This document shows positions 17,615-25,774 of a stretch of 64,000 nt of DNA, piece by piece; the stretch's first letter is position 1, and each line of letters starts with the position of its first letter. The notes under the pieces are model-generated. The model ran no database searches and was not told where the DNA came from. It saw nothing but the letters and a program-made list of their open reading frames with translations. Origin of the DNA: a virus; the IMG/VR virus record IMGVR_UViG_3300046004_002544, positions 1 through 64,000 of that record. One strand, 5' to 3'. Position numbers and translations under genes: made by a program.

Positions 17615-18186
17615 CCCACGATCCGGCGCGCCTTGTCCATACAGTCGCGCCAGGCGGTGAGGGTGATGGTGTCAATCAGGCGCTGAGGCGGGCGCTGCTT
17701 GCCAATGAAGCCCTTCTGCCCGGCCTTCAGCGCCGACACCATTCGCTGGATCAGGTCCGCCATGAAGACGTCCGCGCAGGTGTACAGGGCGCACTCCTTG
17801 CGGAGCCGCGGCCAGGGCAGTTCGTGGTCGTCCGCCAGGTCGCCGTACAGGGCGCCATCGTCGTCTGCCTCGAATTGCACATCGTGCAGTTCAAAGCGGG
17901 GCAGCTTCAGCAGCTCCAGTTCAAAGACCCGGTCGTGGGGGACCTTGCCGTGGAAGCGCAGGGCAGCCGCGTCGCCGTGGTTGTGGACCCGTGAGAACAC
18001 GGCGCCGGGTTCGGTGTCAGGCGCCAGGACGATGCGCCGGCGAACCGGCGCCGAACCGTCGGCGATCAGGACGGCAGAGGCCATGAAGTGCCTCTTGCAG
18101 CCGAAACTGTCAAGCCACGCAAGCATTTCGTCACCGAACCCGATGGAAAGCTGCTCTCCTCCCCAGTTCCCGACCTGTCCGCGCAT
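17611..18186 (-). CDS. Hypothetical protein at the end of the minus-strand early block
   Basis: I chose the ATG at 18186, preceded by TTGGAG at suitable spacing, giving 191 aa; an upstream start at 18213 would add nine residues. The protein has alternating beta and helix segments (FMASAVLIADG, RRRIVLAPDTEPG, ELPWPRLRKECALYTCAD) with several Cys and His but no clear metal motif. I do not recognise it. It lies just after a strong terminator, so it may depend on readthrough. Confidence 0.65.
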   Translation of the reverse strand: MRGQVGNWGGEQLSIGFGDEMLAWLDSFGCKRHFMASAVLIADGSAPVRRRIVLAPDTEPGAVFSRVHNHGDAAALRFHGKVPHDRVFELELLKLPRFELHDVQFEADDDGALYGDLADDHELPWPRLRKECALYTCADVFMADLIQRMVSALKAGQKGFIGKQRPPQRLIDTITLTAWRDCMDKARRIVG

Positions 18187-18200
18187 CCGCACTCTCCAAA

Positions 18201-18235
18201 GCAAAAGGACCACCAGGCAGCTTGCCTGATGGTCC
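18201..18235 (-). terminator. Terminator after the 62-aa gene
   Basis: Reading the minus strand, an imperfect 13-bp stem (GGACCATCAGGCA with TGCCTGGTGGTCC, 18207-18235) is followed by TTTTGCTTT. It ends the small cassette driven by the promoter at 18489-18517. Confidence 0.85.
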
Positions 18236-18273
18236 CAAAGTGCGATGAAGGCTTGGGGCTAGACCCCAGCGTT

Positions 18274-18462
18274 CTAGCCGACGGCGTCGGGGGCGTGGCC
18301 GTGAGCTTGTTCGACCAGATTGACCAGCTCGGCCATGGAACCCACGTCGCCCCAGTGAGGTGCGCTGTTCACGTCGTCTTCAAGACGCTTGAGCAGCAGG
18401 CGGGTGGCTTCAAGGGCCTTGGCTTTCAGTTCGTTGTAGGTCTCGACGCTCTTGGCAGACAT
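18274..18462 (-). CDS. Small hypothetical protein (62 aa)
   Basis: The ATG at 18462 has GAGGAG upstream and follows promoter copy b by about 27 bp. The product is helical and acidic (KSVETYNELKAKALEATRLL, then LKRLEDDVNSAPHWGD). A terminator follows 38 bp after the stop, making a monocistronic unit. No family is recognised. Such small separately controlled early genes often encode host-takeover factors, which is inference. Confidence 0.7.
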   Translation of the reverse strand: MSAKSVETYNELKAKALEATRLLLKRLEDDVNSAPHWGDVGSMAELVNLVEQAHGHAPDAVG

Positions 18463-18488
18463 GGGGTAGCTCCTCAGTTGATTTCCCC

Positions 18489-18517
18489 AATGTGCCGCAT
18501 CGCCCGCGTCCTGTAAA
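18489..18517 (-). promoter_or_regulatory. Promoter of the TTTACR-17-CATACT family (copy b)
   Basis: On the minus strand the -35 is TTTACA (18517-18512), the spacer 17 bp and the -10 CACATT (18494-18489), followed by GGGGAAATC as in copy c. A degenerate GGTCAAGGCC lies just upstream. It sits immediately after the end of the ribonucleotide reductase gene. Confidence 0.7.
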
Positions 18518-18533
18518 CGGGCCTTGACCACTT

Positions 18534-20324
18534 TTATTCGCAGGACCTCCGACCGGTCGTCGGGTCCCATTCGCATGACGGCCCGGAGCCTTCCGTCTGG
18601 AGGAGCCGGCCAGCGTCCCGCAGGTCATCGGGGAAGGGCAGGTCCGCCGGTTCGAACTCCTCGCGGAAGAGGCCAGCGCGCTTTCCGTCCTTGTTGAAGG
18701 TCGTGCAGCCCTTGGCCCCGCCTTCGTAGGCCATGTCGTACAGGCCGCAGAAGTCCTCCCAGGGCATCGAGCCGTCCACGTTGACCGTCTTCGAGACCGC
18801 GCTGTCGATGTGCCTCTGGGCCGTTGTGAGGACCCCGATGTGCTCGACAGCCGACACCTCGCCCATGCTCGCCCGACGGCCCCTGACGTCCAGGAAGCCA
18901 AACCCGTGGTCGTACAGGGTGACCCGCTCGCGCCCGCCGTCCATGATGATCCAGCGCTCCTGGCCGTACCGGTAGACCGGCTCGATGGAGGAGCTGATGT
19001 TGTCGGCCGACAGGGAGATGGTGCCGGTCGGCGCGATCGAGGTCAGGTGGGAGTTCCGCAGGCCTTGCCGGCGGATGCGCTGCTGGACGTCAAAGTCCAG
19101 GGTGCGGAAGAACGCCCCGCGGCAGAACAGGTCGACGTCGAACAGCTCGAAGCTGCCCTTCTCGACGGCCAGGTCCGAAGAGGCGATGTAGCACTCGCGG
19201 GTGAGGCGGTGCAGGACAGCGTCTTCCATGGTCAGGAACTCAGGCGACCCGTAGGGCAGGCCACAGGCCTCCAGGGCGTTCGCCAGGCCGGTCACACCGA
19301 TGCCCATCCGGCGCTTGCTCTTGGCCTCGCGCTCCTGCTCGGGCAGCGGATACAGCGCCCGGTCGACCACGTTGTCCATGGCGCGCACGACGGAGGGCAC
19401 GTCGGCCGCCAGGGCTTCCAGGTCCAGCGCATGGTGGTTGGAGCCATAGACCGGCACCAGGTAGGCAACCAGGTTGAAGGACCCGAGGAGGCAGGCGCCG
19501 AAGGGCGGCAGGGGCTGCTCGCCACAGGGGTTGGTCGCCTCGATCTCCTCGCAGTACCAGAGGTTGTTGCGCCGGTTGATCTGGTCCATGAAGAGCACGC
19601 CAGGCTCGGCCCAGTTCCAGGTCGATCGCATGACCTCGTCCCAGAGCTCGCGGGCGTCGACCGTGTCGTACACCTCGCCCTCGAACTTCAGGTCGAACGG
19701 CCGGCCGGCCGCCTTGGCCTCCATGAAGTCGTCGGTGACCCCGATGGACATGTTGAAGCCCTGCAGCACGCCTGGCTCGTGCTTGGCGGTCACCCACTCT
19801 CGAATGTCGGGGTGCCAGATGGGCAGCACACCCATCTGGGCGCCCCGCCGGTTGCCATAGGAGCTCGTGGCGCCACAGACCCCGTCGAAGATGGGCATGA
19901 AGCTCAGGGGCCCGCCGGAGCGGCTCATGAGCTTCTTGATGAGGGCATTCCGCGGCCTCAGGTGCCCAAACCCGTAGCCGATCCCACCGCCCATCCGCAT
20001 GGTCGCGGCGGCCTGTTCGGCCCGGTGCATGATGGAGGACTGCTCGGGGTTGTCGCGGGCGACGAAGCTGTCGGGGATGTTCCCGGACACGTAGCAGTTG
20101 TAGGGGGTGACCGCTTTGGGGCAACCCATGGCCGCCTGGATACGGCCCGCAGGCATGAAGCGCTGGCCCAGGAGAACGTCCAGGAACCGCCCGCCGTGTC
20201 GGTCGTCGTCCTGCAGGGCGGTAGCGACACGGCGCATGGCCTGGTCGAACGTCTCGCCGGGCAGCCGGTATTTCTCGGCGTGGATGCGATCGGCGTAAGC
20301 GGTCTTTGGGCCGTGGTGGCTCAT
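18534..20324 (-). CDS. nrdJ: Class II (B12-dependent) ribonucleotide reductase
   Basis: The ATG at 20324 with GAGGAG gives 596 aa. It reduces ribonucleotides to deoxyribonucleotides. Visible motifs are the N-terminal Cys in TPYNCYVSG (residue 77), GGGIGYGFG, the active-site NPCGEQPLPP with Cys267 and Glu269, TSIAPTGTISL, and a C-terminal redox pair at Cys584 and Cys595. The GGGIGY block, compact size and lack of an NrdB partner point to the adenosylcobalamin class. It would feed the nucleotide genes upstream in the same block. It is shorter than bacterial NrdJ, as is common in phages. Confidence 0.88.
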   Translation of the reverse strand: MSHHGPKTAYADRIHAEKYRLPGETFDQAMRRVATALQDDDRHGGRFLDVLLGQRFMPAGRIQAAMGCPKAVTPYNCYVSGNIPDSFVARDNPEQSSIMHRAEQAAATMRMGGGIGYGFGHLRPRNALIKKLMSRSGGPLSFMPIFDGVCGATSSYGNRRGAQMGVLPIWHPDIREWVTAKHEPGVLQGFNMSIGVTDDFMEAKAAGRPFDLKFEGEVYDTVDARELWDEVMRSTWNWAEPGVLFMDQINRRNNLWYCEEIEATNPCGEQPLPPFGACLLGSFNLVAYLVPVYGSNHHALDLEALAADVPSVVRAMDNVVDRALYPLPEQEREAKSKRRMGIGVTGLANALEACGLPYGSPEFLTMEDAVLHRLTRECYIASSDLAVEKGSFELFDVDLFCRGAFFRTLDFDVQQRIRRQGLRNSHLTSIAPTGTISLSADNISSSIEPVYRYGQERWIIMDGGRERVTLYDHGFGFLDVRGRRASMGEVSAVEHIGVLTTAQRHIDSAVSKTVNVDGSMPWEDFCGLYDMAYEGGAKGCTTFNKDGKRAGLFREEFEPADLPFPDDLRDAGRLLQTEGSGPSCEWDPTTGRRSCE

Positions 20325-20350
20325 GTAGCTCCTCAATGGTCAGCAGGGAC

Positions 20351-20381
20351 GGAAAAGGGCGGGGCCCGAAGGCGCCCGCCC
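20351..20381 (-). terminator. Terminator or attenuator ahead of nrdJ
   Basis: On the minus strand GGGCGGG pairs with CCCGCCC around a GC-rich, partly mismatched top with TTCG, followed by TTTTCC. It lies 27 bp before the nrdJ start. It would reduce transcription from the upstream zinc-ribbon gene into nrdJ, and so may set reductase level. Confidence 0.75.
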
Positions 20382-20426
20382 GTGCTCTCGATGATAACTC
20401 TCTGGGAAGTCGAGTCGAGCCGACGC

Positions 20427-20675
20427 TCAGAGCCTTCCGGCTCTCCAATCGGCCCTCAGTTCTTCCAGGTCGTCGTCCGCCTCGCGGCTCTCGGCGGCGC
20501 AGTCCTCACACTCGCCATCATCCAGCTCGCCCTCGGCCAGGACGTGCTTGTTGCACCCGGAGCAGCTCCAGATGTCTTCGGAATTGTAGAGCTTGCCGCC
20601 GACCTTCACGACCAGCTCGCCCATGCCTTCGGCCTCGAGCTCGTCCACCTCGGCTTGTGTCAGTGCATCGGCCAT
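20427..20675 (-). CDS. Small zinc-ribbon protein
   Basis: This 82-aa acidic protein has two Cys pairs (CSGC near 38 and CEDC near 56) that should bind zinc. It ends in an acidic-basic helix (ELRADWRAGRL). Its ATG overlaps the stop of the upstream gene (TGATG). Such zinc ribbons often bind nucleic acid or RNA polymerase; no role can be assigned here. Confidence 0.7.
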   Translation of the reverse strand: MADALTQAEVDELEAEGMGELVVKVGGKLYNSEDIWSCSGCNKHVLAEGELDDGECEDCAAESREADDDLEELRADWRAGRL

Positions 20676-21229
20676 CAGACAGTCTCCTCGGCTGCAGCCG
20701 CATCCACGGGGGATACAGAGGATCGCGGCCGCATCTGGGGGAGCGGCGGCCAGGGGTCACCGACGTCCGCAGCGTCCGAACGCATGTGGACGACGTACCA
20801 CCGCAAGCAGGCGGCGGATGTGGAGGCTTCCGGGAACTCGGCGGCCAGGATGTCGAGGATGGCTCGGTAAGTCAGGCCGATCGTGTGGCCGTTCTTGTTG
20901 AGCTGGGGTTTGGAGGGGTCTTCGGGGTCCGGCACCTTGTGCAGGAGCAGCTCGTGGCTGCGGGCCTTGATGTGCCTGCCAAGCCGGTGGTTCTGGCGGC
21001 GGATCAGCTCGATCAGGCCGTCACGGGTGATGCCCCACTCGGCTTCAAGGCCGTTGTCGGCATGCTCGACCGGCTCGAACTTCTGCTGCCGGCCGGTCTC
21101 AGGGGCTTTGCCCAGGGCGTCGACGCTTGCGTTGTATGCGTCGACCTGGGAATTGTAGTGTGAGAGAAGCTGCCGGTCAGTGGCAGTTGTGGGCTTGGGC
21201 TTTGAGGGGGGCTTCTTGCTGTCTTCCAA
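20675..21229 (-). CDS. Unknown protein carrying the EFPEAKT-type helical module
   Basis: I prefer the TTG at 21229, with GGAG upstream, giving 184 aa; a GTG at 21274 would add 15 residues. A Lys/Pro-rich N-terminus is followed by a helical region (LIELIRRQNHRLGRHIKAR). Next comes the module TYRAILDILAAEFPEASTSA with RWYVVHMR, which recurs in at least four other proteins here. The Ala/Pro-rich C-terminus looks unstructured. The module resembles a small helix-turn-helix, so DNA binding is possible but inferred. Confidence 0.65.
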   Translation of the reverse strand: MEDSKKPPSKPKPTTATDRQLLSHYNSQVDAYNASVDALGKAPETGRQQKFEPVEHADNGLEAEWGITRDGLIELIRRQNHRLGRHIKARSHELLLHKVPDPEDPSKPQLNKNGHTIGLTYRAILDILAAEFPEASTSAACLRWYVVHMRSDAADVGDPWPPLPQMRPRSSVSPVDAAAAEETV

Positions 21230-21316
21230 GGGGCTACTCCAGGAGGCTTTCAACGGCGTGCGGCTGCACTTCACCCCCTGAGTACACTGAAGCCCAAACC
21301 TGCGTACATGCCCCTC

Positions 21317-21757
21317 CTAGACTTTTCCTGCCATTGTTGTGAGAATTGTCGACGCACTGGCATATGGGTCGATCTTGTTGAGGGCGTCCAGTTCGGTGAC
21401 GGTCAGCCTGCGCTCCAGCAGGGCCTCAGAGGCCGCACCGTCCACCAGGTAGTGCCGCCGCTTACCTTCGCCCTCATAGCGGATCAGAACCCAGTGCCTG
21501 CCACCTGCCCGCGTCCGGCGGAGAGCACGTCGCACTTGGGCGGGTGTGATGTCGACCCAGGCATCTCCGCACTTGAGGACGCGGGCCACCTTCAGCTCGC
21601 ACCAGAAGGTGCCGCCCCCGATACACCCCTCGACGTCCGCGGTGCCGACGGCCACGCAGTTCTCGATCCGGATGACGTCGTGATAATCGCCAAGCAGCAT
21701 GCCTGGGTTGGGCTTCAGCCAGGCCCACAGAGAGGCTTCTCGGGAGCGGTCGGCCAT
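21317..21757 (-). CDS. PD-(D/E)XK family endonuclease
   Basis: This 146-aa protein shows a PD-(D/E)XK pattern: GTADVEGCIGGG followed by TFWCELKVA gives the Asp and the Glu-x-Lys. The next helix has ITPAQVRRALRR and GGRHWVLIRY. Small phage nucleases of this type (VRR-NUC or resolvase-like) occur in replication modules with family A polymerase and DUF2800 proteins, as here. It probably acts in replication, recombination or host DNA breakdown. Confidence 0.7.
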   Translation of the reverse strand: MADRSREASLWAWLKPNPGMLLGDYHDVIRIENCVAVGTADVEGCIGGGTFWCELKVARVLKCGDAWVDITPAQVRRALRRTRAGGRHWVLIRYEGEGKRRHYLVDGAASEALLERRLTVTELDALNKIDPYASASTILTTMAGKV

Positions 21758-22248
21758 CAGGTGGACCGGCGCCAGATGTCAACCGTGACGTCACCAAAGG
21801 CGAGCCTGTCAGCCGTAGCCCAGAACGGGCTGTTCTCGAGGAACGGCGTGACCGCATCAACCTGGGCACGCGAGCGGTCCATCCCCGGGTAGGGGAAGGC
21901 ATGCGCATGGGCGTGGCAGATGTAGGCCTCATCCACCAGGGCATGCTCCAGGGCATCCAGGGCGATCGTCTGGCCCCCGATGAGCCAGGCGCCGGGATAG
22001 GCATGCGCAAAGCGACCGAGGGTCGTGTGGCCCAGCTGGTGTGAGAGGGTCACGACAGTCTGGCCCTTGAGGGGAGGCATGAGCGCTGCGGTCTTGCGAC
22101 CAGCGCCCAGGAAGCCTGTCCCGACCTGGGTCAGCATGCGGAAGACCCGCTTGTCGTCCTTGCCGGTCCAGCGCATGTCGTCGTCAGGCCCGCGGCTGAC
22201 GAACCCGTCCGCCGACACGACCATGATGAGCTTCAGTCCTTGGGGCAT
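21757..22248 (-). CDS. Dihydrofolate reductase-like protein
   Basis: The ATG at 22248 gives 163 aa. The N-terminus (LIMVVSADGFVSRG, then DDDMRWTGKDDKRVF) matches the substrate loop of DHFR, including the Trp before the Asp-containing helix. GAGRKTAALMPPLKG and AWLIGGQTI match the NADPH-binding loops. It would regenerate tetrahydrofolate used by the adjacent thymidylate synthase. It overlaps the dCMP deaminase gene by 16 bp. Confidence 0.8.
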   Translation of the reverse strand: MPQGLKLIMVVSADGFVSRGPDDDMRWTGKDDKRVFRMLTQVGTGFLGAGRKTAALMPPLKGQTVVTLSHQLGHTTLGRFAHAYPGAWLIGGQTIALDALEHALVDEAYICHAHAHAFPYPGMDRSRAQVDAVTPFLENSPFWATADRLAFGDVTVDIWRRST

Positions 22249-22685
22249 TCCATCCTCGCTTGCTGGACGCCCATCTGCGACAGGAAGCCTTCGGCCTCCT
22301 GCTGCTCCGAGGCCCAGGAGCTCTCGGTGTTGATGGGCGGGGTGACCACGCGGGAAATGCCCGCACGGTGGATGACCATGGCGCACCTCAGGCACGGGGC
22401 GTCCGTCACGTAGATGGTCCAGCCTGTGACGTCGCTGCCTGCCTGGGCGATTGCGTTGTCCTCGGCGTGGAGGCTGTACCGGTTCTTGATCTCCTTGTCG
22501 AGGATCACGCCCTTGAGGGACTCCTCAAAGTCGCGGGGCAAGCCGTTATAGCCCCAGGAGACTCGCCGGCCATCAGGGGAGACCACGACGGCCCCCACCT
22601 TCTTGTTCCGGTCCTGGCTCCAGGTGGCCACCTCTAGGGCGATCCCCATCAATCTGGGGTCCCACTTCGCCGTGGAGCGGGTCAC
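22233..22685 (-). CDS. dCMP deaminase
   Basis: I chose the GTG at 22685, with GGAGG upstream and overlap with the thyA stop, giving 150 aa. The zinc site is complete: HAE at residues 73-75 and PCLRC at 97-101 within SLHAEDNAI and DAPCLRCAM. It converts dCMP to dUMP, the substrate of the thymidylate synthase encoded just upstream. ATWSQDRNKKVGAVVV is typical of the family. Confidence 0.9.
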   Translation of the reverse strand: MTRSTAKWDPRLMGIALEVATWSQDRNKKVGAVVVSPDGRRVSWGYNGLPRDFEESLKGVILDKEIKNRYSLHAEDNAIAQAGSDVTGWTIYVTDAPCLRCAMVIHRAGISRVVTPPINTESSWASEQQEAEGFLSQMGVQQARMECPKD

Positions 22686-23542
22686 TTCACCACCTCCGGG
22701 CGACAGTGGTAGACCGGCTGGACGGCTTCGGTCTGCAGCTCCCTGGCCAAGGCCACGTAACCGTCTTTGTCCCGCTCGATCAGACCCAGGCTCCAGTGCG
22801 GCAGCTTGGGCGCGTCGTCGCAAGGCGTGGAGCCGAGAGCCTCCCAGGCCATCTGCATGTGCACCTCGTACAGGTGTGGGTGAGCCAGGGTCACGTGCAT
22901 GACCCCGAGCTGCACACCGAGGCTGCAGGCCACAGCGTCCATCAGGAGGGCATGCCCCATGACGTCGTAGGGCAGGCCCACGAAGACGTCACTCGACCGC
23001 ATGACCAGGGAGGAGTTGAGCCGCCCGTCACGGATCGACAGGGAGAAGCCGACCGGACAGGGGACGTTCTTCTGCCCTTGGGCGCCAAGGCCGTCGGCAG
23101 CCGGGTCCCACGCTGAGACCCAGACACGCCGGTCGGTCGGGTTGGCCTCGAGCGCCTGGACCGCCAGAGCGATCTGGTCACGCCCAAAGTGACCTCGCCA
23201 GCGGTAGCCGTAGGCCCCGCGGATGGTGAACCCGTCGTCCTCCACGAAGTCATTCCAGACCGGCGCGTGCTGCTTCAGCCAGGTGACGTCGCTCGAGCCA
23301 GACAGGAACCAGGCTACCTCAGCGGCGGCCGTCTTCATGAAGGTCTTCCGGATGCCACACGTGGGCACGTGACCGTTCCGCAGGTTGAGCGTGAAGGACA
23401 CCGGGTCCAGCGAGCGGATGCGCTCGCCGGTCCGCTCATTCAGCTCGGAGTAGTCGGTCTTCAGGAGACGCATCAGCAGGGTCTCATAGGTCCCCCTGAA
23501 GAAGTACGGCGGGTTGAAGGTCGTGAGGGAGGAGCCGCTCAT
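22682..23542 (-). CDS. thyA: Thymidylate synthase
   Basis: This 286-aa protein methylates dUMP to dTMP. The catalytic Cys lies at about residue 162 in NVPCPVGFSLS. RSSDVFVGLPYDV and HPHLYEVH follow in the usual order, and an Arg-containing N-terminal segment (FFRGTYETLLMRLL) is present. Length fits the ThyA family. The operon order nrdJ, DHFR, dCMP deaminase, thyA, kinase makes a full route to dTTP precursors. Confidence 0.93.
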   Translation of the reverse strand: MSGSSLTTFNPPYFFRGTYETLLMRLLKTDYSELNERTGERIRSLDPVSFTLNLRNGHVPTCGIRKTFMKTAAAEVAWFLSGSSDVTWLKQHAPVWNDFVEDDGFTIRGAYGYRWRGHFGRDQIALAVQALEANPTDRRVWVSAWDPAADGLGAQGQKNVPCPVGFSLSIRDGRLNSSLVMRSSDVFVGLPYDVMGHALLMDAVACSLGVQLGVMHVTLAHPHLYEVHMQMAWEALGSTPCDDAPKLPHWSLGLIERDKDGYVALARELQTEAVQPVYHCRPEVVK

Positions 23543-24504
23543 CGGGCTCGTCCCATCAGGCCCAGGCGCGCCGCCAGGGCGTCGACCTGCCTGGACAGGG
23601 CGGTGAGGTCCCCGTTGTTGTCGAGGTGGTAGTCGGCCATCCAGGGCTCAACCGTGCAGGACTCCCGGCCTTCCGGCGAATGCCTGTCTGAGGCGTCGAC
23701 CCAGACAGCGAAGTCATAGACCTGGGCGAGCTGGCAAGCCGCCCACTCGCGCCTGGCGCGGAGGCCGACGTAGATGTCCGCCTCGGAGTAGAGCAGGCGG
23801 GCGAGGCGCGTCGGGTCCTCGGCGTTGTAGCGGACGATCTCGTCGTACCAGAGAGCCCGGTGGTTGACCCGGTCATCGAAGCACTCCTCCGCGGTCTGGT
23901 AGGCTGGCAGGCCCAGCGAGGCGACGCTGGGCATGATGATCTGCTCGGCAGCGATCATACTGGACGACTTCAGGCGCAGGCCATAGCGCTCGGCCAGCAT
24001 CTCGGCCACCGTGTCCTTACCGTGGCGGGCATGGCCGAGGATCAGGACGCGAGGCTTGCGGCCGAGGACACGGGGCTTGTGCCGGCGCTCCATCTCGAGG
24101 TACAGGTCGCGGACGGATTTGCGGGGCGGGCCGCGCCGGAGGATGGCAGAGTGGTCCGGACCACGCCAGCCCTCGGGCTTAACCGCATCATGGCCAAGCG
24201 AGCCGGGCCGCTTTGACAGCGAGCCCCTGCGCTTGGCCATGTTGGCGCGCTGGACTTCGTCCCAGTGCGCCTGCGGATCATAGGCGCCCAGCTCGAAGAC
24301 GCGCCCGAGGGCGAAGTACGCCATGTCCAGGCAGGCGTCGATCTGGTCCTCGACGGTCTCGGCGTCGGCGAACTCCTGGACTTCTTCACCCATGGCGGTC
24401 AGGAACCAGGCCTTGCGGTCCGGCCCCATCATGGTCGGGACGTCCGGGCAAGGCAGCTGCACCACCTCCCGGATGAATTGCCCCACGTCGTCAATCTGGC
24501 TCAT
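23539..24504 (-). CDS. Fusion of MazG-like nucleotide pyrophosphohydrolase and dNMP kinase
   Basis: The ATG at 24504 with TAGGAG gives 321 aa. Residues about 1-90 form an all-helical MazG/PRA-PH-like domain with the metal motif EEVQEF (40-45) and EDQIDACLDMAYFALG (52-67). A linker leads to a P-loop domain with GHARHGKDT at 157-165, as in phage deoxynucleoside monophosphate kinases. DHRV-like and RARREW segments follow. It would hydrolyse unwanted nucleotides and phosphorylate dNMPs in one chain. Both halves look intact. Confidence 0.78.
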   Translation of the reverse strand: MSQIDDVGQFIREVVQLPCPDVPTMMGPDRKAWFLTAMGEEVQEFADAETVEDQIDACLDMAYFALGRVFELGAYDPQAHWDEVQRANMAKRRGSLSKRPGSLGHDAVKPEGWRGPDHSAILRRGPPRKSVRDLYLEMERRHKPRVLGRKPRVLILGHARHGKDTVAEMLAERYGLRLKSSSMIAAEQIIMPSVASLGLPAYQTAEECFDDRVNHRALWYDEIVRYNAEDPTRLARLLYSEADIYVGLRARREWAACQLAQVYDFAVWVDASDRHSPEGRESCTVEPWMADYHLDNNGDLTALSRQVDALAARLGLMGRAR

Positions 24505-24566
24505 GCGTCTGCGGCTCCTAGAGATTAGAACCGGAGAGTGCAATGCCTGGAGATTACGGTCGACCG

Positions 24567-25244
24567 TTATCCTTCGAAGGGGTCGGTGCAGCCAGCGGGC
24601 AGCGTGACGATGGCGACGTCGCCCTTGACCACGTAGCCGATGCCGTGCTCCTTCTGGAGGAGGTACAGCTGGCTCAGCAGATTGGAGCGGGTGATTGAGA
24701 ACTCAGCGGTGGCCTCGTGGATGGACCTCGCGCCGTTCTCGCCGGCCATGAAGAAGGCGAGGACTTCACCACGGCGGCCGGCTCGCTTGACCGGCTTGAG
24801 GAGACCCAGCACGTCGGCCTCCTTGCCACCCGTGGACTTCGTCTCGGAGCCTGCGGCGATGGCGAGCATCGGCACCTCGACACCGAGCGCCCGCATGACC
24901 ATGGCTGCCACGTCAAAGGAGCGCTGCCAGCTGTTCTGGCAGGCCTCTTCCCACTTGGCCAGCAGGTTCGCCCGGTGCCAGTCGGGTCGGAACTCATGCG
25001 GCGACCGGCACAGGCTGGCGTACTCCGCCGAGATGCGGGAGACCTGGTGCGCCTCGAAGGAATAGGGGCAGAACAGGGTGACCAGCTTGCCGCCCTTGTC
25101 GATCACAAAGACCTGACCCCAACCCAGGTGGGGGCCGTCGACAACGGACCGGTGAGCCTGGCCCTTGGCGCTCTCGCCGATCATCCAGTAGACCCTGCCG
25201 AAGAGCAAGCCGTCGGCGACTTCGACGGGGGGCTCAGCCGGCAT
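24567..25244 (-). CDS. Conserved hypothetical protein with C-terminal winged helix
   Basis: This 225-aa protein has an N-terminal beta-rich part (LFGRVYWMIGE, WGQVFVIDKGGKLVTLF). Its C-terminal part reads as a winged helix-turn-helix: EVLAFFMAGENGARSIHEA, then FSITRSNLLSQLYLLQKE, then GDVAIVTLP. Similar proteins occur in many phages with early gene blocks. DNA binding, perhaps regulation of early genes, is likely but unproven. The start overlaps the next upstream gene by 11 bp. Confidence 0.7.
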   Translation of the reverse strand: MPAEPPVEVADGLLFGRVYWMIGESAKGQAHRSVVDGPHLGWGQVFVIDKGGKLVTLFCPYSFEAHQVSRISAEYASLCRSPHEFRPDWHRANLLAKWEEACQNSWQRSFDVAAMVMRALGVEVPMLAIAAGSETKSTGGKEADVLGLLKPVKRAGRRGEVLAFFMAGENGARSIHEATAEFSITRSNLLSQLYLLQKEHGIGYVVKGDVAIVTLPAGCTDPFEG

Positions 25245-25401
25245 CGGCAGCCCCCTTTACGATCTGGCCTTCGAACTCGAGGAACTCTTCTGACGTGCAG
25301 CCGCACGACCCGCAGAGGCTTTCCACGTCGTCGTCATCCACGACAAACGCATCAAGCAGGGCGGCAACGATTTTTGCCTGTGTCGGGGTGATCTGCAGCA
25401 T
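25234..25401 (-). CDS. Small acidic hypothetical protein (55 aa)
   Basis: The ATG at 25401 lies one base after the stop of the upstream gene. The product has a helical N-terminus (TPTQAKIVAALLDAF), an Asp run (VVDDDDVESL) and a CGSCGC Cys cluster that could bind metal. It is second in the operon behind the promoter at 25676. No family is recognised. Confidence 0.65.
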   Translation of the reverse strand: MLQITPTQAKIVAALLDAFVVDDDDVESLCGSCGCTSEEFLEFEGQIVKGAADAG

Positions 25402-25402
25402 G

Positions 25403-25642
25403 CTAGATGAGCTCCGCCATGACGAGGGGAAAGTTGAAGGGGTTGAGGTCCGTGGCCGGCGCCAGGCAGGCCCGCGCTCGGAAGAGGAGGCCTTCATGGG
25501 CAAACTCCTCGGAGACGATCGGCACGGCCCCGTGACCGAGGAAGATGGGGGTGGAGACGTCCTGCATGGGCGACGCCAAACCGGGCTCCCCGGTCGCATC
25601 GGCGAACAGGAAGGATGGCGGGGTGTGCGTGGTGAGCGGCAC
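25403..25642 (-). CDS. Hypothetical protein, first gene of the nucleotide-metabolism operon
   Basis: The GTG at 25642 has GGAG at good spacing and gives 79 aa. The sequence (FLFADATGEPGLASP, FLGHGAVPIVSEEFAHEGLL) is globular with no recognised motif. It is the first gene after a promoter with a perfect TATAAT -10, so it and the genes down to nrdJ are probably transcribed together and early. Confidence 0.65.
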   Translation of the reverse strand: MPLTTHTPPSFLFADATGEPGLASPMQDVSTPIFLGHGAVPIVSEEFAHEGLLFRARACLAPATDLNPFNFPLVMAELI

Positions 25643-25675
25643 TAGTCGAACTCCAGGGCGGGATGCCCTCCCCTT

Positions 25676-25704
25676 ATTATAACATGGCCAAGGCCACGTG
25701 TGAA
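25676..25704 (-). promoter_or_regulatory. Strong promoter for the minus-strand nucleotide operon
   Basis: On the minus strand the -35 is TTCACA (25704-25699), the spacer 17 bp and the -10 is the consensus TATAAT (25681-25676). The spacer itself contains TGGCCTTGGCCA, the palindrome found near the other phage promoters. The first start codon lies about 30 bp downstream. Confidence 0.85.
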
Positions 25705-25720
25705 CCCCTTGTCTGGAGAA

Positions 25721-25752
25721 AAAGAAAGGGCGCGGATTGCTCCGCGCCCTTC
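25721..25752 (-). terminator. Terminator between operons
   Basis: GGGCGCGGA and TCCGCGCCC form a perfect 9-bp stem with a 4-nt loop (25728-25749). The minus-strand side is followed by TTTCTTTTTC, so it ends transcription from the 85-aa gene just before the promoter at 25704-25676. Confidence 0.9.
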
Positions 25753-25774
25753 TTCCGTCGTCGATGCGCCGGCC

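Noticed and set aside
18810-20870. 686-codon plus-strand frame opposite nrdJ
   Set aside because: It shadows the class II reductase, which has all active-site motifs, and it crosses several gene boundaries.
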